A DNA stretch of 64,000 nt from Rhizoclosmatium globosum (GCA_002104985.1 MCGO01000085.1:1-64000); one strand, 5' to 3'. Shown: positions 41,734 through 53,140, counted from the first letter of the stretch. Translations and numbers: made by a program. Notes: generated from the letters alone by a model not told the origin.

Positions 41734-44262
41734 CTATAATACTGTTGGGATCAAAATTACAACTGACTGAGGAGCACAACTTGAATCAGAATGATCTTGC
41801 TTTGAGCACCTACACTGATTCTTGATGCCTTTCATTTCAAGGAAGCCTTTTTTTGTCAACATATACAGAAATGTTTTTCCAAGTAGATTTTGATGTTGCT
41901 TTACAAATGCTGAATAGCCAGCAGCTTTTTTTGTGCTATAAAATCCATTAACTACCTTGTTAACAAGAATTATGTGAGCAGTAGAGTCCAATGGTTTTCT
42001 TTTCAGTGCATCCTCAAGGTTAGGAGTGCCAAATGATGTGCTCCAATCTTTGACTTCAAAGGTAATGTCACTCCCAATACTTCCATCAATTCGATCATTA
42101 TTCAGTGAGCGAGAAAATTCACCCAAGAATCTGCTCCATTCGCAAGGCAAATTCTTTGGCCAACTGACATTTGGCGCCCCAAGGTAGGGCACCTGTATTC
42201 CTTTCAACAAGACTGCAATTTTGTCAGGAACCTTTAGCTGAGATCCCAGCTGAACCATTCCTAATTCCTGCATGAAAAATGAAATCCATTGATCAAAACT
42301 TGACCCATGGAGACCATTAGCTCGACTTGCAAGAACAACAGCACCAAATCGACTTGCTTCTGCCTCAAGCCCATCATTTGTCTTCACATTACTGTTCTTA
42401 AATGACAAGGCGAAAGTCTGGTGGTTTTTTGTAGCCTGAACTGCTTCTAGAAAGGTGCTGACAAATGTGCGATAGCCTTTACCTCCAAGAAACACCAAAT
42501 GGAGCAGCAAATCAATTTCTGCTGTTGGGAATATCACTCGGTGGATCCAAAGTGTTTCATCAAGATTTTGAAGACCATCGTCACTGAGGTACAACGGAAA
42601 CATCTCAAGCCTATCCAGCTGAGCAAAATGTTTTTCAATGACATTAAATTCAGGGTTTTGAGTTTCATACTGAACATGATTAACTGACAGTAGAAGACAC
42701 ACTTGGCCATGGGTATATGCAACTTGACCAAATTTTTTACTTCGCCTGGCTTCTTTCCAGAGAAAGCAGAAAAGCTGGTCCAAATAGTCAGGTACTGAGG
42801 TGTTACCTCTGTAATATTCATGATAATGTTGCAGTGCAATGTGTGAGAACCATGGACGACTGTTTTCCAAAATCAATCTGAGCCAATCTGGAATATCAGT
42901 CCCAGAAGGTACTTCAAAAGGTGGAAAGCGTGGAACAACGTAACACCATAATTTAGGAGGCCCACCTCCACCTCTTGACGCTTCATTTCCATGAATAAAC
43001 ATATTCATTGCAGAGCTATGAGTAGATGAAAGAATTCCAACTAAACCAAGTGCTCCAACAACTGTACGCATGAATCTCAGACGGAATTTTACAGCTTCAG
43101 CATCTTGAGCTCGAGGATTATGAACAGGGAACTCATCCATAAAAAATACACCACGTTTTCCATTTAGCTTTTTTAGAGCTTGATCCCGAGTAATAGCTGC
43201 TAAAGAGCTTTGGTCACCAGTCAACAATGCACATATGAAAGCATAAGTGGATAATTTCAAACTTCCTGATTGGCTGATGAGAATCTGGATTGAAACCTCT
43301 TGATGATAGAATGGATAATTTTGGATATCTTCACGAACACAGCTCATATAGAGAACAGTGCGATTTCCAAAAGCGGAGTAAATTTTTTGTTGAGATGTAT
43401 CTGAACTTGGAATACAAGCAACATATGCCACTTTGAAAGTTGACATCAAGGTGAATGCTGTTTGTGTCTTTCCAATGCCACTAGAGGTTTCAAGAACAAC
43501 AAATGGGATTGAATTTTTATCACTGCTTTCAAATTGAGCGTAGATTCTATTGATTTGGTGAACAAGGGCAATCATAGTCTTGTGGCTTGCTAAACTACTG
43601 CCACGAGAACAATAGGCTTGGTACTCAGGATTATTCACAGGCTCCATCAAATCAGAAATGATAATAGCCTCTGTTAATTGTGAAACACTGCCTGGTTTGA
43701 TTTGTATTGTAAAAAACAATAATTCAGGAATATAACTGTTATCATGCATACCTCTTCGAGCTGAGACCAATTCTGGTGGCGCAACCTGAGCAGGTACGAG
43801 AATAAGGACATGGCAAAGTCCCTTCGGTAAACCCATGTCATCCACATAGTCCAAGACTGCTTGAGATGAGTCCATCACCTTACATCCAACTCAGTTTTAA
43901 AACCAAAAAACAATCGACAATATGACAATACAAACCTTGTACATTGATCCGTGAAACTCATTAAACGCCCCTGTCCTTCCACTGAACAAAGACCTTGTAT
44001 CCTCCGCTTCTTCGGGAAAATCTCCATACTCATCGAGATCAAGGGCGAGTTTGTACTTTCTCACTACGTCCAACTTCAATCCTCCTTCATTAGCCGTAAA
44101 GATGCGAACGAGAGTGAGGGAGTCTGCGTCAAAACGATCCAAATCGTGTTTCTTCTTTGCCTTGATCGCATCTTTAAGGTGTCCTACGAAGGACAAAGGA
44201 CTGATATCGACAGGGAAGACTGCTCCTTTCATCTTGCGGTCGACAATTAGGCAGCACAGCAT
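41734..44262 (-). CDS. Crinkler (CRN) effector-type protein with P-loop NTPase and PD-(D/E)XK nuclease-like domains
   Basis: Crinklers are modular proteins first described as host-targeted, nucleus-acting effectors of oomycetes and chytrids. Exon 1 (44262-43936, 109 codons) encodes the ubiquitin-like CRN N-terminal domain: MLCCLIVDRKMKG, AVFPVDIS, VGHLKDAIKAKK, FDADSLTLVRI (the LFLAK-like site). After a 57-nt intron (43879-43935), exon 2 begins with the junction motif HVLILVP (residue about 132), the HVLVxxP hallmark. A Walker A SSGIGKT lies at about 240-247 and a Walker B VFFMDE at about 353-358. A DITFEVKDW block at about 713-722 fits the D..ExK of a restriction-endonuclease fold. The C-terminal tail is Cys-containing. 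823 residues with no frame break, unlike almost all neighbours. No signal peptide is evident. The REase assignment is the least certain part. Confidence 0.88.
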
Positions 44263-44561
44263 TGTGCGAAAGAAAACCAAACACTGAAAGTTCCACCCTT
44301 TCTCCGCTAGTTGTCCTCCAATTTATTTAAAACTGTCCGCTCGATCACTCACTTCGAAAGAACTCTTCCTCAGACGGGTATTCATCTCTCGTGAAGGAGA
44401 CATTGAAAGTAAAGAGGATCCGAAAGCAAAGAGGATCCTACTGGCGAACTTCCTTTCCTTTTTCCTCTTTTAATTTTGCATGGAGAAATTAGAATATAGA
44501 AAAAAAAATACACGTCGGGTTTACTGTCCTTTCTTCCCTTCTCAACATTTTTGTTCCCACC
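44263..44561. promoter_or_regulatory. Shared intergenic region between Crinkler and methyltransferase copy 2
   Basis: About 300 bp separate the divergent start codons. The region holds two near-copies of AAAGAGGATCC (44415-44425 and 44429-44440 region), a T/C-rich tract near 44455-44475 and an A-rich stretch near 44498-44508. No promoter element can be named with confidence; the arrangement implies a bidirectional promoter. Confidence 0.4.
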
Positions 44562-46253
44562 TTGATACTTCGTCAGAGAAGCCCTTGGCGACTGTCTGAC
44601 TACGCTCTCTGTATGCAGTGCACCAAACCTTCTTCTCCTGTTAAATCGACCCTATTAACTCCCGCTCCGCTTCTTTTCTCAACGTTAAGAGGGGCCCCCA
44701 ATATGATTACGTGCGAGGATGAGAATGCGTCAGTCAACCTGAGTTACCTGTCCAACAGAAGTGCAGTTGATTGCATCTGGCACAACACAACCAAAACATC
44801 TAGCCATCCAAACTGCAGTTTCGATATAATTCTGGGTCTCCGGAGAAACCTCACGAAAACAAGCACTCTGACCTCACTACAAAACACAAGCCTCGCAGAC
44901 CCTTCAATCACATTCATACCAAACATCCGTGTCAAGAGTCCATCTTGTATTTCAACGCGCGGGAAGCAAGACGATGCAACCTACAAAGACATACAGACTG
45001 TGACAATCGACATTGAGAAAACTAAACCCCGCTTCCGATTCATTGAACTCTTTGCGGGAATTGGTGGATTTCGCGTTGCATTAGATGCGATAGGAGGGCG
45101 GACAGTGTTTGCGAGCGAGATTGGGGATGCGGCGCGGTTTACGTATGTTTCTAATTTCGGGAGGGAGAGGATATGCGGGAGTAACGGACAGGAGAGAGAT
45201 GTTTTGGTGGGTGATATTACGGAGGTGGAGACGAAGGATATTCCCGAGCATGATGTGTTGACGGCTGGGTTTCCTTGTCAGAGTTTTTGTAAGGTTGGGG
45301 ATCGGACTGCGTTGAATGATGAGAGGGGGGAGTTGTTTTTTGAGGTATTGTCCTTTGAGAGGGAACGAATATGGTCTGCTGTTTACGCTTTTTGGATTTA
45401 GGTTGTGCGTGTGTTGAAGGGAAAGAAGCCAAAGGCGTTTATTCTTGAAAACGTGGCAAATCTTGTGACGATGGAGGATGGACGCGTTTTTGGGATTATC
45501 AAAGGGCATTTAGAAGATGCTGGATATACGTGAGTCATTAGAGTTTTTCTATTCTGCTGGATTTAACTCTCCTACTTGTACAGTGTTCATTACAAATAAT
45601 TGACGCATCGGCCTACACTCCGCAAACTCGACATCGCGTTTACATTGTCGGTTTTTTAATCCAAGTCACTCTGCCTTCTCATATCCATCAACACCAACAA
45701 CACCACCTCCACTCCTTCGCTCCATCCTTACCCAAGATCCGCCACCACCTTCTCTCCTTCTTACAACGCATCAACTTTCAAAACTTAAAGAGAGCTACAC
45801 ATTCAAAAAGAACCCTTTATGGCGGATTGCGAATGTGAATGGACGTGCAAGAACGCTCATGAGCAGTTACAAGAGCGGATACGTGATGTACAGCGAATTT
45901 GTACGGGTTTCAATGGATGGTGCAGAGGAAAATGGAGTTCTGGATGAGGAAGCAGAAAAGGAGTTTAGTAAACTCACTGCGGACTCAGAAACGAGCCAGT
46001 TGAAAACTCAAGAGGACGATGAAGAAGAAACACCGAAATCAAAAAAGTCAAGACAGAAAGTGGTGACGAGCGAGCGCTTACGTTGCGATTCTATTCTCCT
46101 CGAGAATGTGCGAGGATTATGGGGTTTCCTGAATCATATCGGTTAGATCACGTCAAGAACGAAGGGACCTTGTATCATCAACTTGGGAATGCCGTTTGTC
46201 CACCTGTCGTGGAGGCCATCGCAAGAAGGGTGATTGAAGCCTTGGAGCTGTGA
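44562..46253 (+). CDS. Dcm-like DNA (cytosine-5) methyltransferase, copy 2, frame-disrupted 3' half
   Basis: Second copy of the 5mC methyltransferase. Exon 1 (44562 or 44702 to 45344) is intact through motif I FIELFAGIGGFR and motif IV GFPCQSFCKV, and ends FFE. Introns are at 45345-45401 (57 nt) and 45530-45583 (54 nt), at the same positions as copy 1. Exon 2 carries motif VI ENVANL. Exon 3 is broken near 45594, near 45655-45680 and near 46040, then ends with motifs IX-X (SPRECARIMGFPESY, QLGNAV). Copy 1 is intact at the sites broken here and vice versa. Upstream it is divergent from the Crinkler gene. Bacterial-type motifs suggest an origin outside the usual fungal DNMT set; the introns show long residence or capture into a spliced gene. 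Confidence 0.85.
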
Positions 46254-46323
46254 GGCTCACGTCAATATTTATGCACAATTCTTGGAAAGTGGCAATAAAA
46301 CGATGATAGTTGTTGTATCAGGG
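44770..46323. repeat. Segmental duplication, copy 2 (methyltransferase gene)
   Basis: Direct repeat of about 1990-3592. The upstream segments around CCAAAxCATCTxGCCATCC are alignable with small indels. Similarity ends just after TGTTGTATCAGGG at 46323, about 100 bp before the oxidoreductase gene. Confidence 0.85.
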
Positions 46324-46430
46324 TTTCACATGAGTCATTTCAAATCAAGTCAGGGTTTGTCACTGCCGACGCCTCAAGCCTTGCACCACCCTTCAAAACC
46401 ATCCCTTCACCGGCCTAAAGCGCACTCAAA

Positions 46431-47475
46431 ATGTCTCTTCCACCAACAATGCGCGCAATCACAATCAGTGGCTACGGCAGCCCCGAAGTCCTCACCGAAT
46501 CAACGCTTCCAACACCAACACTTTCAAACTCCGACACTTCGTCTGTCATTGTCAAAGTCGAAGCTGCCGGCGTCAATCCAGTCGACTACAAAGTGCGCCA
46601 AGGAGACATGGCTGCCGTCGTCTCGCTCCCGATTCCAAATGCTGTTCTTGGAATCGATTATGCTGGAACCGTCGTTGAAGTTGGAAGTGCCGTAAAGGGA
46701 ATCAAGGTTGGCGATCGGGTGTATGGAAAGACTGCGGGGATCAAGGGGTTTGGTACATATGCGGAATATGTGAAGGTGAGCACTGTTGTGGATGTGGTTG
46801 TGAAGCGACCAGAGGGTGTTAGTGCTCAACAGGCGGCTGGTGTTGGGTCTGTGCTTTGACGGCGTATGTTGGTCTTGTGACGTATGGTGGGCTCAGTTTG
46901 AAGGTGGAGGAGAATAAGGGAAAGGAAGTTCTCGTGAATGGCGCCAGTGGAGGTGTTGGTATCTTTGCTGTGCAGATTGCAAAGATTCTTGGTGCTAAGG
47001 TGGTGGCGGTCGCGTCGGGCAAGAACAAGGACTTTGTGACTAAGACCTTGGGTGCGGATGAGTTTGTTGACTACACTGTCAAGCCACTCAAGGATCAGCT
47101 CACAACCACAAACCAGTTCGACGTGTTTTACGATGCAGTTGGAATGGATGAAGGCAAGAACTGGGACTTGGCACAGACATTTTGAAGCCGGTGGTTTGTT
47201 TGCCGCGTCTGCTCCAGCATCCCATGGACCAGTATCAGTTGGTGCGCTTGCTGGAATGGTTGGTACTATTGCTGGAGAGCCATCAGTAGCTCTAGAAAGT
47301 ACAAGTTCATTACAAGCCTTCCTGTTGACCAGTTCCCCAATGTTGCCAAGTGGATTGAGGAGGGAAAGGTGAAGCTTTTTACTACCGTTGAGCTTCCCCT
47401 TAGTGATGTAAAGAAGGCCCACGAGTTGAGTGCATCTGGTCGCACTGTTGGAAAGATTGTGTTGATTCCTTGAAC
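46431..47475 (+). CDS. Medium-chain dehydrogenase/reductase, quinone oxidoreductase-like
   Basis: NADPH-dependent MDR enzymes of this type reduce quinones or alpha,beta-unsaturated carbonyls. The N-terminal catalytic half has MRAITISGYGSPEVL, VEAAGVNPVDYKVRQG, LGIDYAGTVVEVG and VGDRVYG. The Rossmann half has VLVNGASGGVGIFAVQIAK (dinucleotide binding), LGADEFVDY and VFYDAVG, and it ends VGKIVLIP before TGA 47473-47475. The zinc-binding cysteines of alcohol dehydrogenases are absent, which favours the zinc-free zeta-crystallin group. Length about 345 codons fits. Single-base losses near 46853 (before LTAYVGL) and near 47182 (TTTT run) break the frame, and a further shift lies near 47300-47315. 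No intron is needed. Confidence 0.87.
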
Positions 47476-47565
47476 TTATGTGCACTGTTTGATTCATTAG
47501 TTATTACATTCTAACTTAGTTAATACGAATTTACTTGTTAAAAAACCCTCAATTAATAGTCAAAA

Positions 47566-49066
47566 ATGGCCAACAATGACGCACCCTGACGATCCTTATT
47601 GTCTGCGAAGAAGCAACTCGCTCACATGTTGTTCCATACTTTGAAGCATTGCAGGTTCTTCATTTGCGCGGTCACAGGATCGTCTTTGGATCAAAACGAA
47701 AACATCTCCTTTGCGTGAGTACTTCCTGTCAAAGTAATCCAACCAATCCTCTGACCCCACTCAAACCAAACCAATCCAACAGAAACGATCATAAATTCAT
47801 TGAACAACGCTCTATCGGTGATTCAGTCTCTTCAAGGGTATCGACACTCTAATGGAGAAGCTGACTACTCTCCCAGTTGGATACAAAACATTTGCGTCCA
47901 CTGCGATCCCCGATTCTATGCAGCCCGTCATCGAAACATATGCGGAACGGACTCGGTTATGGTCTGCCCTGTTTGCAGACGTTGATCCTGACTTGATCCT
48001 TATCGACTTTTTCGCTGAAGCTGCTTTGGACACAGCGGCGATGGAAGGATATAATTTCGGGGTTCTTGGGATGGTTGGGTTCAAAGGGTTCCTAACAGAG
48101 TGGTTCATTCCGTCGATTATGAATCCGGTTTCGCAGGAGACGTGGGGAAGTGGGTTGTTGCGGGCGGTTACAAGTGCGGATATGGTTCGTGTTTTGGGTC
48201 CTGCTGTTGTGCCTGTTGAGACAGCGTTGAATGCTGTTAAGAAGAAGGTGTGGGGGCAGGCGGTTCCGAGTTGGCAGGAAATCGCGGCTAATCACTTGTA
48301 TCTGTCGGTTTCACACCAGGTTTGAGGCCTGCGCAGAACTTCCACCGAATGTTCTTGCGGTGGGACCGTTTTTGAAACCGTTTGTGCTTGATGCAAGCCA
48401 GCCTTCGAATGCGAGTCTTGCGAAATATTTGAACGAATTGGAATCTACGAGAAGCGTCTGATTTATGTGTCGTTTGGGAGTGGCGCCAGTGGATTCCAAG
48501 ACATTGTTGCACGACTCTTTGCTGGAATCAACCTTGTTTTACAAAATCACGCCGATGTTCACGTATTATGGTCTTGCAAAGAATCATATAGCACTGCTAT
48601 CCTTGAAAGTCAAGTCTCCCCAGACAATCGTGACCGAATTCAAGTCCTTCCTTGGCTAGCTCAACGTGGGGTTCTTGAACATTCGGTAACCAAGGTGTTT
48701 ATCACGCACGGAGGACTATCTTCAATCCATGAATCCGTTTTCGGAGGTGTGCCTATGCTTCTTATTCCCCTGTTTGGTGATCAACCTCTGAACGCGATTC
48801 ACGTTCAAGACGCGGGAATCGGCGTTCGGATCAAGGACAAGCTGACTTTTGTACCAAGTGAGGTTTTGGACGCCGTTGATTCTATTTTGAATGCGCCACC
48901 TGGGTCTGCGAGATTGCGGTATAAAGATGAAAGGGGCTGTAGTCCTGAATTCAGCCACGATAAGGTCCAAAAGATGAAATGGATGGCTAGGATGAGTTCT
49001 GAATCCAGTTTGCTGTTTGCAGCAAACACTATTGAGACTGTTGCGCGGGTTGGGGTGATCATTTGA
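47566..49066 (+). CDS. UDP-glycosyltransferase (GT1 family)
   Basis: GT1 enzymes move a sugar from a UDP-sugar to sterols or other small lipophilic acceptors. The N-terminal half has LIVCEEATRSHVVPYFEAL and LRGHRIVFGS, the acceptor domain. The C-terminal donor domain has IYVSFGSGASG, then VLPWLAQRGVLEH and FITHGGLSSIHESVFGGVPM...GDQPLNA, the signature of the family with its His-Gly-Gly. The protein ends at TGA 49064-49066. Frame changes occur just after the start (about 47588), near 47720-47800 (possibly an intron), near 48324 and near 48460. I see no clear C-terminal membrane anchor. The acceptor cannot be predicted. Confidence 0.85.
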
Positions 49067-49311
49067 TTCCTGCTGATGTTAAGGTTGAGAGGAGAGGAGC
49101 CGTTTCAAGAGTCGGTAATAGCGTTACAGTTGTTTGAAATTGCTATAAAGAGTAATAATTAATTGCAGTGGAATAATGTTCATTCCAAATTAAGCTAGGG
49201 GTGTTTGTCAAAAATGAGCGGGTCGCGTCTTCCAAAAAGCCTACAAACTCACCACCACTTTTCTTGCTGATTCTCAGAAACAAACCACAGCTCAACAATA
49301 CCAAAAAAAAA

Positions 49312-49868
49312 ATGACAAGTCCATTCGTAACAACGTCCACAATGGTCCTCTACAACTCCAACTGCACAACCCCGGCGCAGTCTACTACACCCCCTCCATG
49401 GCAATGTGCACAGTCTCAAGCTCCCTCCCCTGCCTCAAAATGACATCCGGCGTAACAACATACGGCTGCGTAACCCCCGCAATCAAAAACTACACATCCC
49501 AAGGACCCCTCCAACTCCAAACCACCAGTTTCGTGCAAATCTCGCAGTTCTCTGCAACGGATTCGACGTGCAGCACGGACTCGTGGACGGGCACGCAGCA
49601 GTATGTCGAGGGGCAGTGTTTCACGTTTACGAATTTGAATTCGGCGGCGTTGGCGGAACGGTTTCAGTCGGCGAAGGTTGTGAGGGATACGTTTGGGAAG
49701 AAGGGTGGGTATTTTGCTATGAAGATGTATTCGGATCGGGAGTGTGGGACTGTTGTTGGGAAGGAGTATCTTGCGGGGAAGACTATTGGGGGTTGTTATA
49801 AGTCGAATGTGACGGGGACTTATGTGAAGTTGGATTGGTATACTGGAGTGATGTTGACAAAGGTTTGA
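49312..49868 (+). CDS. Small cysteine-containing protein, unknown
   Basis: I do not recognise the family. Reading from ATG 49312 (MTSPFVTTSTMVLYNSNC) and crossing a one-base shift near 49375-49385 gives about 185 residues rich in Ser/Thr, with about ten Cys spread through the protein (CTVSSSLPC, YGCVTP, DSTCSTD, EGQCFTF, DRECGTV, GGCYKSN). The second half is open without interruption to TGA 49866-49868. No obvious signal peptide is seen at the chosen start. The spacing of cysteines suggests disulfide bonding in a secreted or cell-wall protein, but this is inference. Confidence 0.6.
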
Positions 49869-49998
49869 TGACTTGTGTGCACTTTATTTTGTTGCATTTC
49901 GTTTTTTCTGCATTGGTTCATTTCAATTATAATTACTGTAATAACTTAAAGCTTCTCTATTTCATCCCTTACTTTCATATACACCTCACTCACGTCAT

Positions 49999-51585
49999 TT
50001 AACACGTCTTCTGCTCGCTCGTACACAAGATCCACCCCTTCTCCTCTCTGAACGCGCCACAATGACCAGTCTCGAAAACATCCCCTATCCAATCATATCG
50101 CCCTTTTCGAAGAGCATCAAGGGATACACCGGGAGTACTTGGTTTTGAATATCGCTGAATAACTTGAAATGGAGGAACGTGTGGATCATAGTGTTTCTTG
50201 ATTCCGTTCGCATGAAGGAACAAGGGTTTCGCGTCATAGCTCCACAATTTCTCTTTTCGCTGTTCTTCTCGGATTGAAGACGTATCATCTAAATCCAGGA
50301 AATCGAGTTGAAGCATATTCTGTCCACAATATGTCACTCCTTTTGGCGGCCGTAGCTTCATAGAGCTGGAAAAGAAGGATTCGCGGTGGGCAGTTAGAGA
50401 TGCACCGCCTTTTGGGTGAGCGGAGTCAACGAGAAGACCGAGTGAGGAGAGGTAGTTTGGGTTTAGGAAATATGGCGTTTTTGACATTTTAAATGCCCAT
50501 CGAAAGGCGTCTTTGTCGCCATAGATGTAAGAAAAGTAGTAGGAGGCGTGAGCACAGATATGTACTGACAGTGAAAGAGCACGTAGGATTCCTTTGTTTA
50601 GGGAATATGTTGGCATGTTGAGAAAGAAGTTGGATGATCTGACCTGGATGTTGTTTGTTGATAGCAATGATTCCGGATTCAAATTCGCGTTCATAGTGGT
50701 AAGAAATGTTTGCAATCTTCCAAATTGGATTTCGTGGAGAAGTGGTTGGGAAATCCGGCCTACAATTCAATGAATACAGTATTGTGGTAAAATCAAATAG
50801 GATAATTCCGAGGATATAATGACGTTAACGATTCTATGCCTATTATATGTTTATCCGCTGTTTTGGTATGTGGTCGATACTCCTTGCAGCTTTCATGCGA
50901 CCTTACAGAAGCCATAACTCTTGCCAACCCAAAACTGATAATTGCAAATGATGATCCAGACATACCAAAAGAGAGCGCCATATGTTTTGAATGCATTTGT
51001 GTCAAACAAGTAGGTTGGATCTCTGAGAGCCATAACATCCGGATCAAGGAACAGAACACGATCAAATGGAGAAGAAAAGATAGCATAAGGTTTTGCAGCG
51101 CCCAGAGCAAGAAGCGATTTATCCCAGTTCCATTTGCGAACTTCATCCGAGTAGTAATCTCGAGGAGTAATGTTGTGCATCCTCAGCAGATCCAAGTCAC
51201 TCTGAGCAACTTCATGTGGAAAGTAAGCTTTTAAAGCACTTGATTAGTTCTTGTCTAACAAGGCAGGAAAGTACCAAACTCGACCGGCAGCAAACAACCA
51301 ACCCGCGAAGAAAGCGCACGGCCCCCACAGCGGACCGCACCTGTTTTCCAGCGCCAATAAAAACAATTCCAGTTGTCGAATCGAATCATCGGCGACTTTG
51401 GCTTGTCGTTGCTTCGCTTCGGCTGAGTCGATTTCGGCGAGCGCGGCCGTCCACGCTTTCGTCGCCGCGGAGAAGTCCGATGCGTCGCTTCGCCGTGGCT
51501 GATTACTAATCAGATGGACCGATGTGGTGATGAAGAGGAGAAGGAGAGCCGCGGAGAGAAGCCGCCGAAGCGTCACTCGTGCCAT
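49999..51585 (-). CDS. GT71 (MNN1-type) alpha-mannosyltransferase
   Basis: Type II Golgi enzymes of this family add alpha-1,3-mannose to protein glycans. The N-terminus at Met 51585 (MARVTLRRLLSAALLLLFITT) is a basic stretch plus a membrane anchor, followed by an Ala/Glu-rich stem. The catalytic part has FDRVLFLDPDVMALRDP with a DxD-type motif, TYGALFW, joined by a 206-nt intron (50760-50965) to PDFPTTSPRNPIW. Then come EFESGIIAINK, IYGDKDAFRWAF, YCGQNMLQLDF and PLFLHANGI. The end is TAA at 49999. Another small intron probably lies near 50600-50650. The join between the stem and catalytic part (about 51230-51244) contains an in-frame stop, either an intron or a frameshift. Confidence 0.85.
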
Positions 51586-51598
51586 CTTCGCAATTTGT

Positions 51599-51957
51599 TT
51601 ATTGGACTACTCGCACGAGAATGTACACCCAGAATCCAAGAACAGATACGTAAAATAGGAAAATGAGGAAGCTTAGGAGGAACTGGAGAATGTAGTACAG
51701 AAGATATACTACAAATGATGCGAGGAGTGCTAGTATTCCGCAGCCACAGAGGGCGAGGATGAGTGTTGCGGGTTTGTCGTATAGCTATTTAAGTATTATT
51801 GAGTTTGATTCACAGTCGAGGATAAGTGTCGGAAGAAGAAGTGCTGAATGCTTTGAATTCCATTCCCACTCAATTCTATCAATTCTAACTCATGGGTATT
51901 CACCTGATGTTGCCGAAACAAATCGAAAAGAAAGAGTCCGGTGATGGCTTGGCTCAT
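51599..51957 (-). CDS. Small two-exon membrane protein, unknown
   Basis: Exon 1 (51957-51904) encodes MSQAITGLFLFDLFRQHQ. A 119-nt GT..AG intron (51785-51903) follows, and exon 2 (51784-51599) starts LYDKPATLILALCGCG and ends GFWVYILVRVVQ, TAA. The splice is phase 0 and gives 79 residues. Two strongly hydrophobic segments (about residues 24-45 and 46-76) predict a membrane hairpin. I do not recognise the family. The stop codon is only 13 bases upstream of the GT71 start codon on the same strand, so the two could share a transcript, or the GT71 start may be further downstream. Confidence 0.55.
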
Positions 51958-52600
51958 AAGGCCTTATCGTCGAGAGAAGAGCACGAAGAACAGAGTGCAC
52001 GATAGTGAGTTTGTCAGTGGCGCTTTGCACGAATTAGAAATCGAGGAGAATACATCACTATGACGCGTTTTCATATATTTCAATATACATTATTTATGTA
52101 TCTCTATGAATGTAAATCTGCATTCCTTTGAATAAGACCTTCATTGCAGATCCCTCCTCCTTTCCAAAACCACCAAAATCTTATAAAGAGGGGATGCCGC
52201 TTGAACAGCCCGCAACCCACTTTACACAGACACAAGCAAATCCAAGCAAAGGCCGTTCCCGACGCGCCGAAGTAAAGATGATACTTATTACCTGCTCCAT
52301 AAAACTGACATAACCTCAAAAAACATTAGTTGGAGCAAGATGTGACGGGAAACCAGTCGTGTCTACGTTCCAAGCGAGTTTCCAGCCTCATCACGTAACT
52401 TCTGATTCGCAATGGTTGAATCTTAACGTACAACCTTTCTTGTATCGCGAATAATAGACTACCAGGGACGCAGAAAGAAGCGAGTATGTCAAGAATAAAG
52501 GACGAATGGTCGTGGTGGCGAGTTGAGTTATTGATTCTTCCATTTCGTCGACCTAACCTATTTCTCTTGTTAATCACAGCTGGTGGTCCCAAAGCGAAGC
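51958..52600. other. Intergenic region, possible 5' exons of the downstream gene
   Basis: No confident gene. An open stretch from ATG 52486 (MSRIKDEWSWW) runs to the TAA at 52612-52614 and could hold first exons of the gene at 52639-53140, but I could not make the splice phases agree. Confidence 0.3.
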
Positions 52601-52638
52601 AAAGGTGGTAAATCAAGTCACCCTATTTACTTATTCTA

Positions 52639-53140
52639 GTTCAACCCTAATTCCATATTTCCACCATATGATGAACAGTTTGAAACACATTCCTGTTACA
52701 CCGACTCGTTCCCACAACACAACTACGCACTTCTCCGAGCAACTGGAGGAATCGACAAGAAGCATGGTGGAGGCGCGTCGGGAGATGATCAAAAAGGGTT
52801 CCAGAAGCAGTGGTTCAATTATCGTAAGAGGAAACCTGCCAAAGACGATGTAGGCGTTCATTATGACATTTTGACTGGTTTGTTTCTCTCGTAATTATTA
52901 ACCAAAAGAGTAACTTATTTTTCGCGTGGTATAGGAAGGGAGATGGGAGTCGCACCTACTGGAGTCGCAGGGGTTCGTCGTGGAGCAGGAAGAGTGTCGA
53001 TTGACAAATTGAATGCGCTGAAATATGGCGGAGAGGGCGGAGAACACAAACGCAAGTTGAGTAATTCTCGTTTTTTTTTTTTTTGGATTTAAGCATTGAC
53101 TTTGTGTGATAGTTACAATATTATCAGTAACGCGCCATTA
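52639..53140 (+). CDS. Unrecognised spliced gene (partial model)
   Basis: After a TTATTCTAG acceptor a frame opens with FNPNSIFPPYDEQFETHSCY, passes ALLRATGGIDKKHGGG and FNYRKRKPAKDDVGVHYDIL, and is spliced (GT at about 52882, AG at 52934) to GREMGVAPTGVAGVRRGAGR, VSIDKLNALKYGGEGGEHKR. A last intron around the long T-run (53070-53085) gives a short terminal exon. The product is basic, Gly/Lys/Arg-rich and without membrane segments. The frame is open across the intron and so likely real, but the start and upstream exons are unknown. I cannot name a family. Confidence 0.5.
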
